From Gemmatimonadota bacterium (lineage in GTDB: Bacteria; Latescibacterota; UBA2968; UBA8231): a DNA stretch of 16,563 bases. This document shows positions 1-6,390 of this stretch, in pieces. A model generated the notes under the pieces. The model saw only the letters and a program-made list of their open reading frames with translations. It was not told where the DNA came from and did no database searches. Made by a program: the position numbers and the translations under genes. The stretch covers positions 1-16,563 of the forward strand of contig JAPPEF010000012.1 in NCBI GenBank assembly GCA_028875335.1, written 5' to 3'. The number at the start of each line of letters is the position of its first letter. Within the stretch, counting starts at the first letter, position 1.

Positions 1-1059
1 CACGCGTTGACGAGGGCCAATTTTCTCGCCTCGCCGCCGTTAGTCGTGGCCTACGCGCTCGCAGGCCGGGCGACGATCGACTTCGAGCGCGAGCCGCTGG
101 GCCGAGACCAAGCGGGCCGCGAGGTATTCCTGCGCGACATCTGGCCCTCGCAGGATCAGATCCGCGACGCAATTGGCCGCTCGCTGACGCCGAAGATGTT
201 CGAGGAAGAATACGGCAATGCGTTCCGCCAGAACGAGACTTGGAACGCCATTCCCGTGCCCGAGGGCAAGCGCTACGCCTGGGCCGAGGAGAGCACGTAC
301 ATTCGCAAGCCGAATTTCTTCGACGGCCTGACCAAGGAGGTCCAGCCGATCCAACCGATCCAAGGCGCGCGCGTCTTGGCCAAGTTAGGCGACAGCGTGA
401 CGACCGACCACATCTCGCCGGCTGGCTCTATCGCCGCAGGCAGTCCGGGAGGCGAGTATCTCGCCGACCGCGGCGTCGAGCGCAAAGACTGGAACAGCTA
501 TGGCTCTAGGCGCGGCAACCACGAGGTGATGATGCGGGGCACGTTTGCCAATATCCGCATCCGCAACGAGTTGGTGCCCGGCGTCGAGGGGGGTTTGACG
601 CGCCACCTGCCTTCGGGCGAGCAGATGACTATCTACGAGGCGGCGATGCGCTACATCGAAGAAGGCGTACCGTCGATAATTATCGCGGGCAAGGAGTACG
701 GATCGGGTTCGAGCCGCGACTGGGCAGCCAAAGGTCCCTTCCTACAAGGCGTCAAGGCCGCAATCGCCGAGAGCTACGAGCGCATCCACCGCTCAAACCT
801 GATCGGGATGGGCATCCTGCCGCTGCAATTTTCCTCCGGTGAAGACCGCCATTCGCTGGGGCTGACCGGCGAGGAGACATACGATATCAAGGGCCTTGAC
901 GACGACCTGCAGCCGGGGCAAGTGTTGGAGGTGATGGCCAAGAGTGCCGAGGGTGAGAAGCGCTTTGCAGTGATATGCCGGATAGATACCCCCGTGGAGA
1001 TCAATTACTACCGCAATGGGGGGATCTTACACGCAGTACTTAGACGGATGGCCGAGTAG
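1..1059 (+). CDS. acnA: Aconitate hydratase A (C-terminal part, 5' end outside window)
   Basis: This is the C-terminal 352 residues of aconitase, which interconverts citrate and isocitrate through cis-aconitate in the cytoplasmic TCA cycle. The frame is open from the first base and begins inside the conserved LTRANFLASPPLVVAYALAG stretch, so the TTG at base 7 is not the true start. The swivel domain shows GDSVTTDHISPAGSI near residue 131 of the fragment and NSYGSRRGNHEVMMRGTFAN near residue 165. The block GKEYGSGSSRDWAAKG near residue 230 carries the active-site Ser and Arg of the family. These motifs fit the AcnA/IRP1 branch rather than AcnB. The three cluster-binding cysteines would lie upstream and cannot be checked. 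The gene ends in TAG, 18 bases before the next gene on the same strand, so co-transcription is likely. Identity is secure; assignment to AcnA over other AcnA-like forms is an inference. Confidence 0.93.
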   Translation, partial: HALTRANFLASPPLVVAYALAGRATIDFEREPLGRDQAGREVFLRDIWPSQDQIRDAIGRSLTPKMFEEEYGNAFRQNETWNAIPVPEGKRYAWAEESTYIRKPNFFDGLTKEVQPIQPIQGARVLAKLGDSVTTDHISPAGSIAAGSPGGEYLADRGVERKDWNSYGSRRGNHEVMMRGTFANIRIRNELVPGVEGGLTRHLPSGEQMTIYEAAMRYIEEGVPSIIIAGKEYGSGSSRDWAAKGPFLQGVKAAIAESYERIHRSNLIGMGILPLQFSSGEDRHSLGLTGEETYDIKGLDDDLQPGQVLEVMAKSAEGEKRFAVICRIDTPVEINYYRNGGILHAVLRRMAE

Positions 1060-1077
1060 GGCCTGCGAGAGGATGCG

Positions 1078-2319
1078 ATGAGTTCTTGTGTTGTTAAAGA
1101 CGTCGTGCGCACCGTGCTACACGTGCCGTTCCACGAGCGCTGTGCCGATACCATGGAAGTCTATGGGCCGGGTTGGTCCATCGTCGAGTTGATCGAAGTG
1201 GAGACCGAGGGGGGCGTTGTCGGCATCGGCGAGACGATTCAGGGATATACGTGGGGCCACTCGCGCGAAACGGAGTTTGCCCGCGTGCGCGGCCGCAATG
1301 TTTTCGAGGTGCTGTGGGACGACTCGCTGGGGGCTGGCTTGCAGATGGCGCTTTTCGACGCGGCCGGCAAGCACTTAGGCGTACCCTGCCACCGGCTGAT
1401 GGGGCCGCAGCACCGCGACGCTTGCCCGGTTTCTTGGTGGGCGCAAAGTATGCCACCTGCAGCGTGGGCGGCTGAGGCGCGCGCGGCCGAGGCGCATGGT
1501 TTTACCACCATGAAGGTCAAGGCGCGGCCTTGGTACGATATTGCGGCGCAGTTACAGGCTGTGGATGAAGTCACTTCTCGGCACTTCAAGCTGGACGCCG
1601 ACTTCAACACCATGTTGCTGGGGGTTGACCAAGCCGCCCCGCTCATTGCGCGCTTAGAGCGGGACAACGCCTGTCTCGCCATCGTCGAGTCGCCGATTCC
1701 GCAGGACGACGTGGAGGGCAACAAGCTCCTGCGGCACAAGATCCAATGTCCAATCGCCATGCACATGGGCCAGCCGCCGCCTATGACGGCGATTCGCGAG
1801 GGCGTGTGCGACGGGTTTGTGATCGGCGGTGGGGTGAGCCGCGTCTTGAGCGACGGCAACTTGGCGGCGCGGGCGCAAATGCCGTTCTGGTTGCAGATGG
1901 TGGGTACCGGCCTGACGGCGACCTTTGCGGCGCACTTGGGGGCGGTGCTAAAGCAAGCGCGCTGGCCGGCGATTCCCTGCGTCAACATCTATTCGCACGT
2001 TTTGGTGCAGGAGTTTGCCGTGGAGGGGGGGCATCTGCGGGTGCCGGAGGCTCCGGGCTTGGGGGTCGAGTTGGACCGGGATGCTGTGGAGCGCCTGCGC
2101 GTCGAGCCGGATTTTGCCAAAGCGCCGGTGCGCCAAATACACGTCGTGCGCTGGCCCGATGGCCGAGAGTTGTGGGCACCGGACGGAGGGTATCGGGGTG
2201 ATTTTACTGCTGGCAAAATTACCGGTTTTTGTCCGGGAATGGACCTCCAAGTGCGGCTCGACGATGGGAGCGAAGAATTTGATCGGGAGTATCGGGAGCG
2301 TTTTCCGGAGCGAGCTTAG
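1078..2319 (+). CDS. Enolase-superfamily (mandelate racemase/muconate lactonizing type) enzyme, substrate unknown
   Basis: This 413-residue protein has the MR/MLE layout: an N-terminal capping domain (about 1-120) followed by a TIM barrel. The KxK strand is KVK (K146, K148), the first metal-ligand strand is DADFN (D173/D175) and the second ligand is E204 in VESPIP. Where relatives place the third Glu or Asp ligand, this protein reads IAMHMGQ (226-232), with no carboxylate. VPEAPGLGVELD near 322-333 is the usual end-of-barrel signature. About 60 further residues follow, longer than typical members. Enzymes of this family abstract a proton alpha to a carboxylate on sugar acids or similar substrates, but the substrate cannot be named. 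The ATG at 1078 has AGAGGA four bases upstream and follows the aconitase stop by 18 bases. The last 51 bases fall within a 77-bp repeat found again at 2639. It could be an inactive or altered-metal member; family assignment is solid, activity is not. Confidence 0.82.
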   Translation: MSSCVVKDVVRTVLHVPFHERCADTMEVYGPGWSIVELIEVETEGGVVGIGETIQGYTWGHSRETEFARVRGRNVFEVLWDDSLGAGLQMALFDAAGKHLGVPCHRLMGPQHRDACPVSWWAQSMPPAAWAAEARAAEAHGFTTMKVKARPWYDIAAQLQAVDEVTSRHFKLDADFNTMLLGVDQAAPLIARLERDNACLAIVESPIPQDDVEGNKLLRHKIQCPIAMHMGQPPPMTAIREGVCDGFVIGGGVSRVLSDGNLAARAQMPFWLQMVGTGLTATFAAHLGAVLKQARWPAIPCVNIYSHVLVQEFAVEGGHLRVPEAPGLGVELDRDAVERLRVEPDFAKAPVRQIHVVRWPDGRELWAPDGGYRGDFTAGKITGFCPGMDLQVRLDDGSEEFDREYRERFPERA

Positions 2320-2345
2320 GGCGTTACTTGAGCACGGCGACGGCT
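2269..2345 (+). repeat. 77-bp direct repeat, copy 1
   Basis: This stretch recurs at 2639-2715 with four mismatches. It covers the last 51 bases of the upstream enolase-superfamily gene. Read on the minus strand, it also covers the last codons (AVAVLK, stop) of a second copy of the coiled-coil gene at 2694. The differences are silent or conservative in the coding frames: CGG/CGA, GTG/GTA, TAA/TGA, and one Ala/Val. Both copies were probably under coding constraint at some time. Confidence 0.85.
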
Positions 2346-2638
2346 AAGGGCGAGAAAGATAATAAGGTAGTGGTTGCGTTTGAAATATAAGACTTGTTTT
2401 TGGGGCACCCACTAACGTTCCTTTCCGTACCACTTGAGACGCCATTGCCGAGTATCATCGATGTTTCCGAAAAGGTTTTCCTCTACTTGGAAAAGTACAT
2501 ATCCATGCGTCTTCACATCATCTGCCAATGACGCAGCTTCTTTTATCGCCTCGCTCAGGTTTTCGGCTTCCACGATAACTTCAAACGATGATCGCTCTTG
2601 AGAAGATATAATTTTAGCCATCTTTGGCTCCTATAGGC
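2346..2638. other. AT-richer islet between the two 77-bp repeats
   Basis: This 293-bp segment separates the two repeat copies and is visibly richer in A and T than its surroundings. It holds one likely gene, on the minus strand at 2412-2621. I see no transposase, no clear terminal inverted repeat and no obvious terminator. It looks like inserted DNA, but the mechanism is not evident. Confidence 0.55.
2412..2621 (-). CDS. Small soluble hypothetical protein (69 aa)
   Basis: I do not recognise this protein. It is 69 residues long, beginning MAKIISSQERSSFEVIVEAE and ending RLKWYGKER, with no membrane segment, cysteine or obvious catalytic motif. Its pattern alternates beta-like stretches (FEVIVEAE, YVLFQVEE) with a helix (LSEAIKEAASLADDV), suggesting a small alpha/beta fold. 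It is acidic in the middle with a basic tail. The ATG has a good ribosome-binding site (TAGGAG, about 6 bases upstream), which together with the lower GC content supports a real gene rather than a chance frame. It stands alone between the two 77-bp repeats, pointing the same way as the coiled-coil gene behind it. A small antitoxin-like or accessory protein is possible, but nothing in the sequence shows it. Confidence 0.6.
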   Translation of the reverse strand: MAKIISSQERSSFEVIVEAENLSEAIKEAASLADDVKTHGYVLFQVEENLFGNIDDTRQWRLKWYGKER

Positions 2639-2715
2639 AGCGAAGAATTTGATCGAGAGTATCGGGAGCGTTTTCCGGAGCGAGTTTAGGGCGTCACTTG
2701 AGTACGGCGACGGCT
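2639..2715 (+). repeat. 77-bp direct repeat, copy 2
   Basis: This is the second copy of the segment at 2269-2345, 370 bp downstream in the same orientation, with 73 of 77 positions identical. On the plus strand it still encodes a readable tail of the enolase-superfamily protein (EEFDREYRERFPERV, stop) that is no longer attached to a gene. On the minus strand it supplies the true C terminus and TGA stop of the coiled-coil gene 2694-3032. Confidence 0.85.
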
Positions 2716-3032
2716 GCGCCCATGGTGGTGACGAGGATGCTGGTGCAGGCGATGAGCATGGCCATCAGCCGCGCATAGCGCGAATCGAGCTGTTTGGCTA
2801 AGCCGTCGATGCGTTCATTGGTCTCGGTGCGCAGGTCGTCGATGCGCCCGTTGGTTTGGTCGATGCGCCCGCTTATCTCGGTGCGCAGGTCGTCGATGCG
2901 CCCGTTGGTCTGATCGATGCGCCCGTGTATTTGGCGCACGTCTTGACGCAGGTCTTGAATATCCTCGCGCAGGAAACTGAGAGCGAGGGTGGATTCAGTG
3001 GGTTGGGCGGGCTTGGACGATTGCTCGGCCAT
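2694..3032 (-). CDS. Small tail-anchored coiled-coil protein with 18-residue repeats
   Basis: This 112-residue protein has no name I recognise. Residues 1-20 are a polar N terminus. Residues 21-86 form a heptad-rich coiled coil that contains two near-identical 18-residue units (GRIDQTNGRIDDLRTE plus two residues) and a third, decayed unit beginning ERIDGLAKQ. Residues 88-110 (LMAMLIACTSILVTTMGAAVAV) make one hydrophobic membrane helix right at the C terminus, so the protein should be tail-anchored with the coiled coil in the cytoplasm. The ATG is preceded by AGAGGA with suitable spacing. Proteins of this build often act as oligomeric scaffolds, but no function can be assigned. Its last codons lie in the 77-bp repeat. 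The gene points toward the 69-aa gene; a shared transcript is possible. Confidence 0.72.
   Translation of the reverse strand: MAEQSSKPAQPTESTLALSFLREDIQDLRQDVRQIHGRIDQTNGRIDDLRTEISGRIDQTNGRIDDLRTETNERIDGLAKQLDSRYARLMAMLIACTSILVTTMGAAVAVLK
2822..2925 (-). repeat. 54-bp tandem repeat inside the coiled-coil gene
   Basis: Bases 2822-2871 and 2876-2925 are the same 50-base sequence with two mismatches, at a period of 54 bp. The period is exactly 18 codons, so unit number can change by slippage without breaking the frame. At protein level it gives the repeated GRIDQTNGRIDDLRTE coiled-coil unit. Confidence 0.85.
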
Positions 3033-3162
3033 GAGAAGATCCTCTTTGGGTAAATGTAAGCACTCCCCCCTATAAGCAAAAGGTAGGCCATGCTTGGCAG
3101 ATGCCCGTTCCCTCTGGTAGCGTTATGTGCTGTATGCGCCGTGCCGTTGTCTTGTAGAAACG

Positions 3163-3188
3163 ATACTGTTCCTCTCAGGTAACAATAC
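3163..3188 (-). terminator. Possible weak hairpin terminator after the isochorismatase-family gene
   Basis: On the minus strand, GTATTGTT and AACAGTAT can pair (with wobble pairs) around a CC/GG-extended loop, starting three bases after the stop codon at 3192. The following bases CGTTTC are only weakly T-rich, so this is a tentative call. The rest of the gap 3033-3191 shows nothing I can name. Confidence 0.28.
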
Positions 3189-3191
3189 TCC

Positions 3192-3731
3192 TCACTTGAC
3201 CAAGGCGGCAATTTGCTTGAACTCCGTCGTCCCCGCCTCCTGCAGCAATTCAAATAGACACATTTCTACCGCCGTGATCTGCGTGCCAGCGGACGCCATT
3301 TTTTGCAGCCCCAATGCCTTGTTCTCGGCTGTGCGAGAGGAGACCGCGTCGGCCACGACTTCGACATGGTAGCCCGAGTCCAGCAAGTCGCGGGCAGTCT
3401 GATAGACGCAGATGTGGCTTTCGATTCCGGCTAGGAGAATCTGGCGGCGGCCGCTCTGGCGCAGTTGGGATTGGAAAGTGCTGAGGCCGCAGGCGCTGAA
3501 GCAGGTCTTGGCCAGTGGCTCTTGGTCGGAGAGCAGGTCGGCGACCTCGGGAATGGTGGGGCCAAGCCCTTTGGGGTACTGCTCTAGCCATAGGATGGGC
3601 AACCTTAGGACCTGCGCGCCCTCGACGAGAATCTGTAGCTGGCGGTAGAGCGCCTCGCGCTCGTGCATCAGCGAGGCCAGCTTGCCCTGAATGTCGATGA
3701 GGACGAGCGCGGTGTGGTCGCGGCTGAGCAT
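3192..3731 (-). CDS. Isochorismatase-family cysteine hydrolase
   Basis: This 179-residue protein has the alpha/beta fold and catalytic triad positions of the isochorismatase superfamily: D13 in LIDIQGKL, K75 in EPLAKTCFSAC, and nucleophile C108 in AGIESHICVYQTARDL. The length fits the small YcaC-like cytoplasmic hydrolases. Members split C-N or C-O bonds in varied amides and enol ethers, so the substrate is unknown. I start it at the ATG at 3731, not the in-frame start at 3782. The 3731 ATG overlaps the TAA stop of the upstream gene (TAATG), a typical coupling arrangement, and LVLIDIQ is then at the usual distance from the N terminus. No strong ribosome-binding site is seen, which fits coupling. 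It is the third gene of the minus-strand operon with the GH88-like hydrolase and the dehydratase-like enzyme. Its part in a sugar-acid pathway is not evident. Confidence 0.85.
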   Translation of the reverse strand: MLSRDHTALVLIDIQGKLASLMHEREALYRQLQILVEGAQVLRLPILWLEQYPKGLGPTIPEVADLLSDQEPLAKTCFSACGLSTFQSQLRQSGRRQILLAGIESHICVYQTARDLLDSGYHVEVVADAVSSRTAENKALGLQKMASAGTQITAVEMCLFELLQEAGTTEFKQIAALVK

Positions 3732-4876
3732 TAGATGTACCCGGTCGAGCCGTCGGGACGCGTCGGGCTGGAGCGTTCCCAATGGATGTATTCGTTGTCA
3801 GTGATGGCTTCTTCGTTGACTTCGACGCCTAGCCCCGGCCGGTCCGGCCGCAATTCGAGATAACCGTCTTTGGGCAGATAGGGTTCGTCAAGCCAGTCGT
3901 TCCACTCGGATTCGGTCGGCAGGAGGTATTCGAGAATTTTGAAGTTGGGTGCCGAGGCGCAGAAGTGCAGGTTGACCGCAGTCGCCAACGGCCCCATGGG
4001 GTTGTGCGGGGCGATGCTGATGTAGTGGGCTTCAGCAATGGTGTTGATCTTGCGCATTTCGAGCAGGCCGCCGCAGACGCAGATGTCGGGCTGGATGATG
4101 TCGGCACCTTGGTTGGCGATTAGATCGAGGAACTCAAAGCGGGCATAGAGGCTCTCGCCGGTGGCCAGTGGCACCTGCATCTGCGACTTGAGGCTGGTCC
4201 ACGCTGGAATGTGCTCGGGGCGCATAGGCTCTTCGTAGAAAAAGGGGTCGTACGGCGCGAGGGCATTGGCTAGCTGCAAGGCGCGAATCGGCTCGAAGAT
4301 TTTGGCGTGCGGGTCGAAGGCAAATTCCCAGTCGTCGGGGCAGCTAACGCGCAATTCTTCAAAATACTTGGTCGCCTCGGAGCAGACGCGGCCCCAGCGA
4401 TGGGCGTCTGGGTCGAGCCGATAGGGGCTGGTTTTGAAGGCTGTGAAGCCATACTCCTCATTTAGACGCTGGGCTTGGTCGGCGGCCTCCTTGCCGTCGC
4501 GGCCGCCGATGGAGCGATAGACGCGCACCCGGTCGCGGGCGTGGCCACCCAAAAGCTGATAGACCGGGACGCCCGCGGCTTTGCCGGAGATGTCCCACAG
4601 CGCGTGATCGATGCCGGAGATGGCCGACAGGCCGATCCCGCCCGGAGGAAAGCGAAATTGCTGGTGCAGCTTCATCATGATGAACTCGATCCGCCGAGGG
4701 TCGATGCCTTTGATTAGCTCAAAGCAATAATCGACGATAGGGCCGACGGCTAGGTCGGGGCCGATGGAATAGGTCTCGCCCCAGCCAGTAATGCCCTCGT
4801 CGGTCTCGACTTTGACCAAGACGCGCGGGCGGTTGCCGAAGCGGGCGATGATGGGGGTGATGGCGGTGATTTTCAC
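3731..4876 (-). CDS. Enolase-superfamily sugar-acid dehydratase, galactonate dehydratase-like
   Basis: This 381-residue protein resembles D-galactonate dehydratase (DgoD) and related acid-sugar dehydratases, which remove water from an aldonic or uronic acid to give a 2-keto-3-deoxy acid. Visible residues: K148 (FTAFKTS), first metal ligand D188 with H190 (FAFDPHAK), second E215 (FYEEP), third E241 (LATGES), catalytic H291 (SIAPHNPMGP) and E316 (ILEY). All key positions are present, so it should be active. I start at GTG 4876, giving MKITAITPI as in relatives. The longer in-frame version from 4972 would overlap the upstream gene by 85 bases and add an arginine-rich tail that relatives lack. 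The GTG lies 11 bases after the GH88-like gene's TAG, and the stop overlaps the next gene's ATG. Given its neighbours, the likely substrate is a uronic or aldonic acid released from a polysaccharide; the exact sugar cannot be read from sequence. Confidence 0.85.
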   Translation of the reverse strand: MKITAITPIIARFGNRPRVLVKVETDEGITGWGETYSIGPDLAVGPIVDYCFELIKGIDPRRIEFIMMKLHQQFRFPPGGIGLSAISGIDHALWDISGKAAGVPVYQLLGGHARDRVRVYRSIGGRDGKEAADQAQRLNEEYGFTAFKTSPYRLDPDAHRWGRVCSEATKYFEELRVSCPDDWEFAFDPHAKIFEPIRALQLANALAPYDPFFYEEPMRPEHIPAWTSLKSQMQVPLATGESLYARFEFLDLIANQGADIIQPDICVCGGLLEMRKINTIAEAHYISIAPHNPMGPLATAVNLHFCASAPNFKILEYLLPTESEWNDWLDEPYLPKDGYLELRPDRPGLGVEVNEEAITDNEYIHWERSSPTRPDGSTGYI

Positions 4877-4887
4877 GGTAGGTCTCG

Positions 4888-6261
4888 CTATTGGAAGAAG
4901 AGTGGATAAGGGGCGTCTTCTGCTTCGCGTTTGATCAGGCTCATTAGTTCCATTGTGTGGTAGTCGCCCCACATGGCGGCCTCGCCGCAGGGGATTTTGC
5001 GGCCTTGGGGCACGTAGTCCCAGCCGTTGGGGCGATGGTAGATCGCGTGGAGGGTGATGCCTTGGTGCTGGGGGTCGACGGCGAGATAAGGCTCCTCTAA
5101 GAGGGCGCGGGCGATGGTGAAGGCGGCGGCGCGATAGCGCGTTCCTTTCGCTTCGTCTCCCTTGGACAAATAGTAGTTGCCCAAGCGCAAGTACCCTTGG
5201 CCGCAGATGGCCGCGGCCGAGCTATCGAGCGGCTCGACGTCGTTGTACGGGTCGGAGGGCTGGTCGGTTATCGCGCCAAAGGAGGCGACCCCGGGTGCGC
5301 CGGTATCCCAGAACGGCACGCCGTCGGCAAAGCTGTTGGCGATGTGGAATTCAGCAGTGGCCAGGGCAGCTCTCTCCATGGTTTGCACGAGGTCGGCCTT
5401 GGTGCCGAAAGGCTCGACGTCAGCCTCGCCGAGTGTGGCGAAATACTCTAGCTGCTCAGCGTAGCCTGTAAGCACCCATGACAGACCGCGAGTCCAAGTA
5501 GAAAACGGAGTGTAGCCCTGCTGGGTGCTGGGGCAGCGGTACTGGCCGTCGCGGGTGTTGAAGATGGATTCGTGGACTACGCGACCGGGTGTGTCAAACG
5601 CGTCGCGCCCCTCGCCGTAGTACACGTTGAAACGGGCGTTGGTTTGGGCGTGTTCGATTAAGCGGCCGAGCAGGCTGATGCGCTCGTCGCCTTCGCCCAT
5701 CAGCGCGTGGCCTAGCTGGTGCGCAGTCCCCAAGATGCGCAGCGAGCGCATGGTGTCGGAAAAGAGCGAATGCGGGCCATTGAAGGAGTGGATAAAACCC
5801 GTGCCGTACGCAGTCTCGGTCCAGCGCGCGGCTTGCACGGCACCCGACAGCTTGATGGCCAATTCGTAGAAATCCAGCTCGCGCTGATCGTGCGGAATGC
5901 GGCCTTCGAGCATCAGGCGGCGCAAGTTGCCATAGGTGGAGAGATTGTTGAAGCCGTGGTCGTGGACGCCGACGTGCGAGACGTGCGGTGCCATGTGCGC
6001 GATGGTGTGGTCGCGGCCGAGCGCGAGGAAGCGTGCGTCGGCGGTCATGTCGTACTGGAGGATGGCGCAGCCGTATTGGAAGCCTTGGGTCCACTCGGTC
6101 CAGCCTCGGGTGGTGTAGCGTCCCTGCTGGGTGAAGACCGGGGTGCCGCGATCCGGGTCCCAAGTGCTATCGAGATCGAGGATTTTGGTGCCGGTAAGGG
6201 CTAAAAAGCGCTGGATTGCCGGAAGGAGCTGTTGGGCGTTTAGGTTTTGGTCTGGTTTCAC
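4888..6261 (-). CDS. GH88-like unsaturated uronyl hydrolase
   Basis: This 457-residue protein looks like an (alpha/alpha)6-barrel unsaturated glucuronyl hydrolase. Such enzymes take the 4,5-unsaturated uronic acid left at the end of a chain by a polysaccharide lyase and hydrate it off. Family-like landmarks are VHDHGFNNLSTYGNL (98-112, D101 as candidate catalytic acid), SDTMRSLRILGTA (168-180, D169 as second Asp), TWTRGLSWVLTGYAE (255-269), DSSAAAICGQGYLRL (346-360) and WGDYHTMELM near the end. It is longer than the classic enzymes of about 380 residues. There is no signal peptide, so it should be cytoplasmic. The start is GTG 6261, with AAAGGAA about 9 bases upstream and a convincing promoter behind it. 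It heads the minus-strand operon and is divergent from the PL26-like/sulfatase pair. GH105 is an alternative family; uronyl hydrolase activity is an inference from motifs and context. Confidence 0.78.
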   Translation of the reverse strand: MKPDQNLNAQQLLPAIQRFLALTGTKILDLDSTWDPDRGTPVFTQQGRYTTRGWTEWTQGFQYGCAILQYDMTADARFLALGRDHTIAHMAPHVSHVGVHDHGFNNLSTYGNLRRLMLEGRIPHDQRELDFYELAIKLSGAVQAARWTETAYGTGFIHSFNGPHSLFSDTMRSLRILGTAHQLGHALMGEGDERISLLGRLIEHAQTNARFNVYYGEGRDAFDTPGRVVHESIFNTRDGQYRCPSTQQGYTPFSTWTRGLSWVLTGYAEQLEYFATLGEADVEPFGTKADLVQTMERAALATAEFHIANSFADGVPFWDTGAPGVASFGAITDQPSDPYNDVEPLDSSAAAICGQGYLRLGNYYLSKGDEAKGTRYRAAAFTIARALLEEPYLAVDPQHQGITLHAIYHRPNGWDYVPQGRKIPCGEAAMWGDYHTMELMSLIKREAEDAPYPLFFQ

Positions 6262-6290
6262 GGGATGGTTCCTTTGGCTTGGGCAGCGAG

Positions 6291-6319
6291 AAGATAGGAG
6301 GGGTATGAAGGCAGGTCAA
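6291..6319 (-). promoter_or_regulatory. Sigma-70-type promoter of the uronyl hydrolase operon
   Basis: On the minus strand TTGACC (6319-6314) and TATCTT (6296-6291) are separated by exactly 17 bases. They match the consensus at 5 of 6 and 4 of 6 positions. Transcription would begin near 6284, giving a leader of about 23 bases before the GTG at 6261 that includes its AAAGGAA site. The boxes occupy the divergent gap, which argues against placing the plus-strand gene's start at 6319. Confidence 0.5.
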
Positions 6320-6390
6320 TGCGGGTTGGTGGGGCGTTGGTCGCTTGCTTATTTTCCCTCGCCGCACAAACAAGGCCAAGGAGAAGTCAC

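Noticed and set aside
1239..1988. 249-codon open frame opposite the first enolase-superfamily gene
   Set aside because: It has no motif or ribosome site of note and fully overlaps a gene with clear family residues.
2412..2638. Islet as a complete insertion sequence
   Set aside because: There is no transposase and no terminal inverted repeats, and the 77-bp flanking repeat is far longer than a target-site duplication.
2822..2925. CRISPR-like short repeats
   Set aside because: Only two adjacent units in frame within a coding sequence, with no unique spacers; it is a protein-level coiled-coil repeat.
3033..3191. Small RNA or gene in the gap between the coiled-coil and isochorismatase-family genes
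   Set aside because: Short open frames here have no ribosome site or conserved pattern; only a weak hairpin next to the stop codon is visible.
6326..6355. Plus-strand promoter TTGGTG-18-TATTTT for the PL26/YetA-like gene
   Set aside because: Only 3 of 6 and 4 of 6 consensus matches; too weak to annotate.
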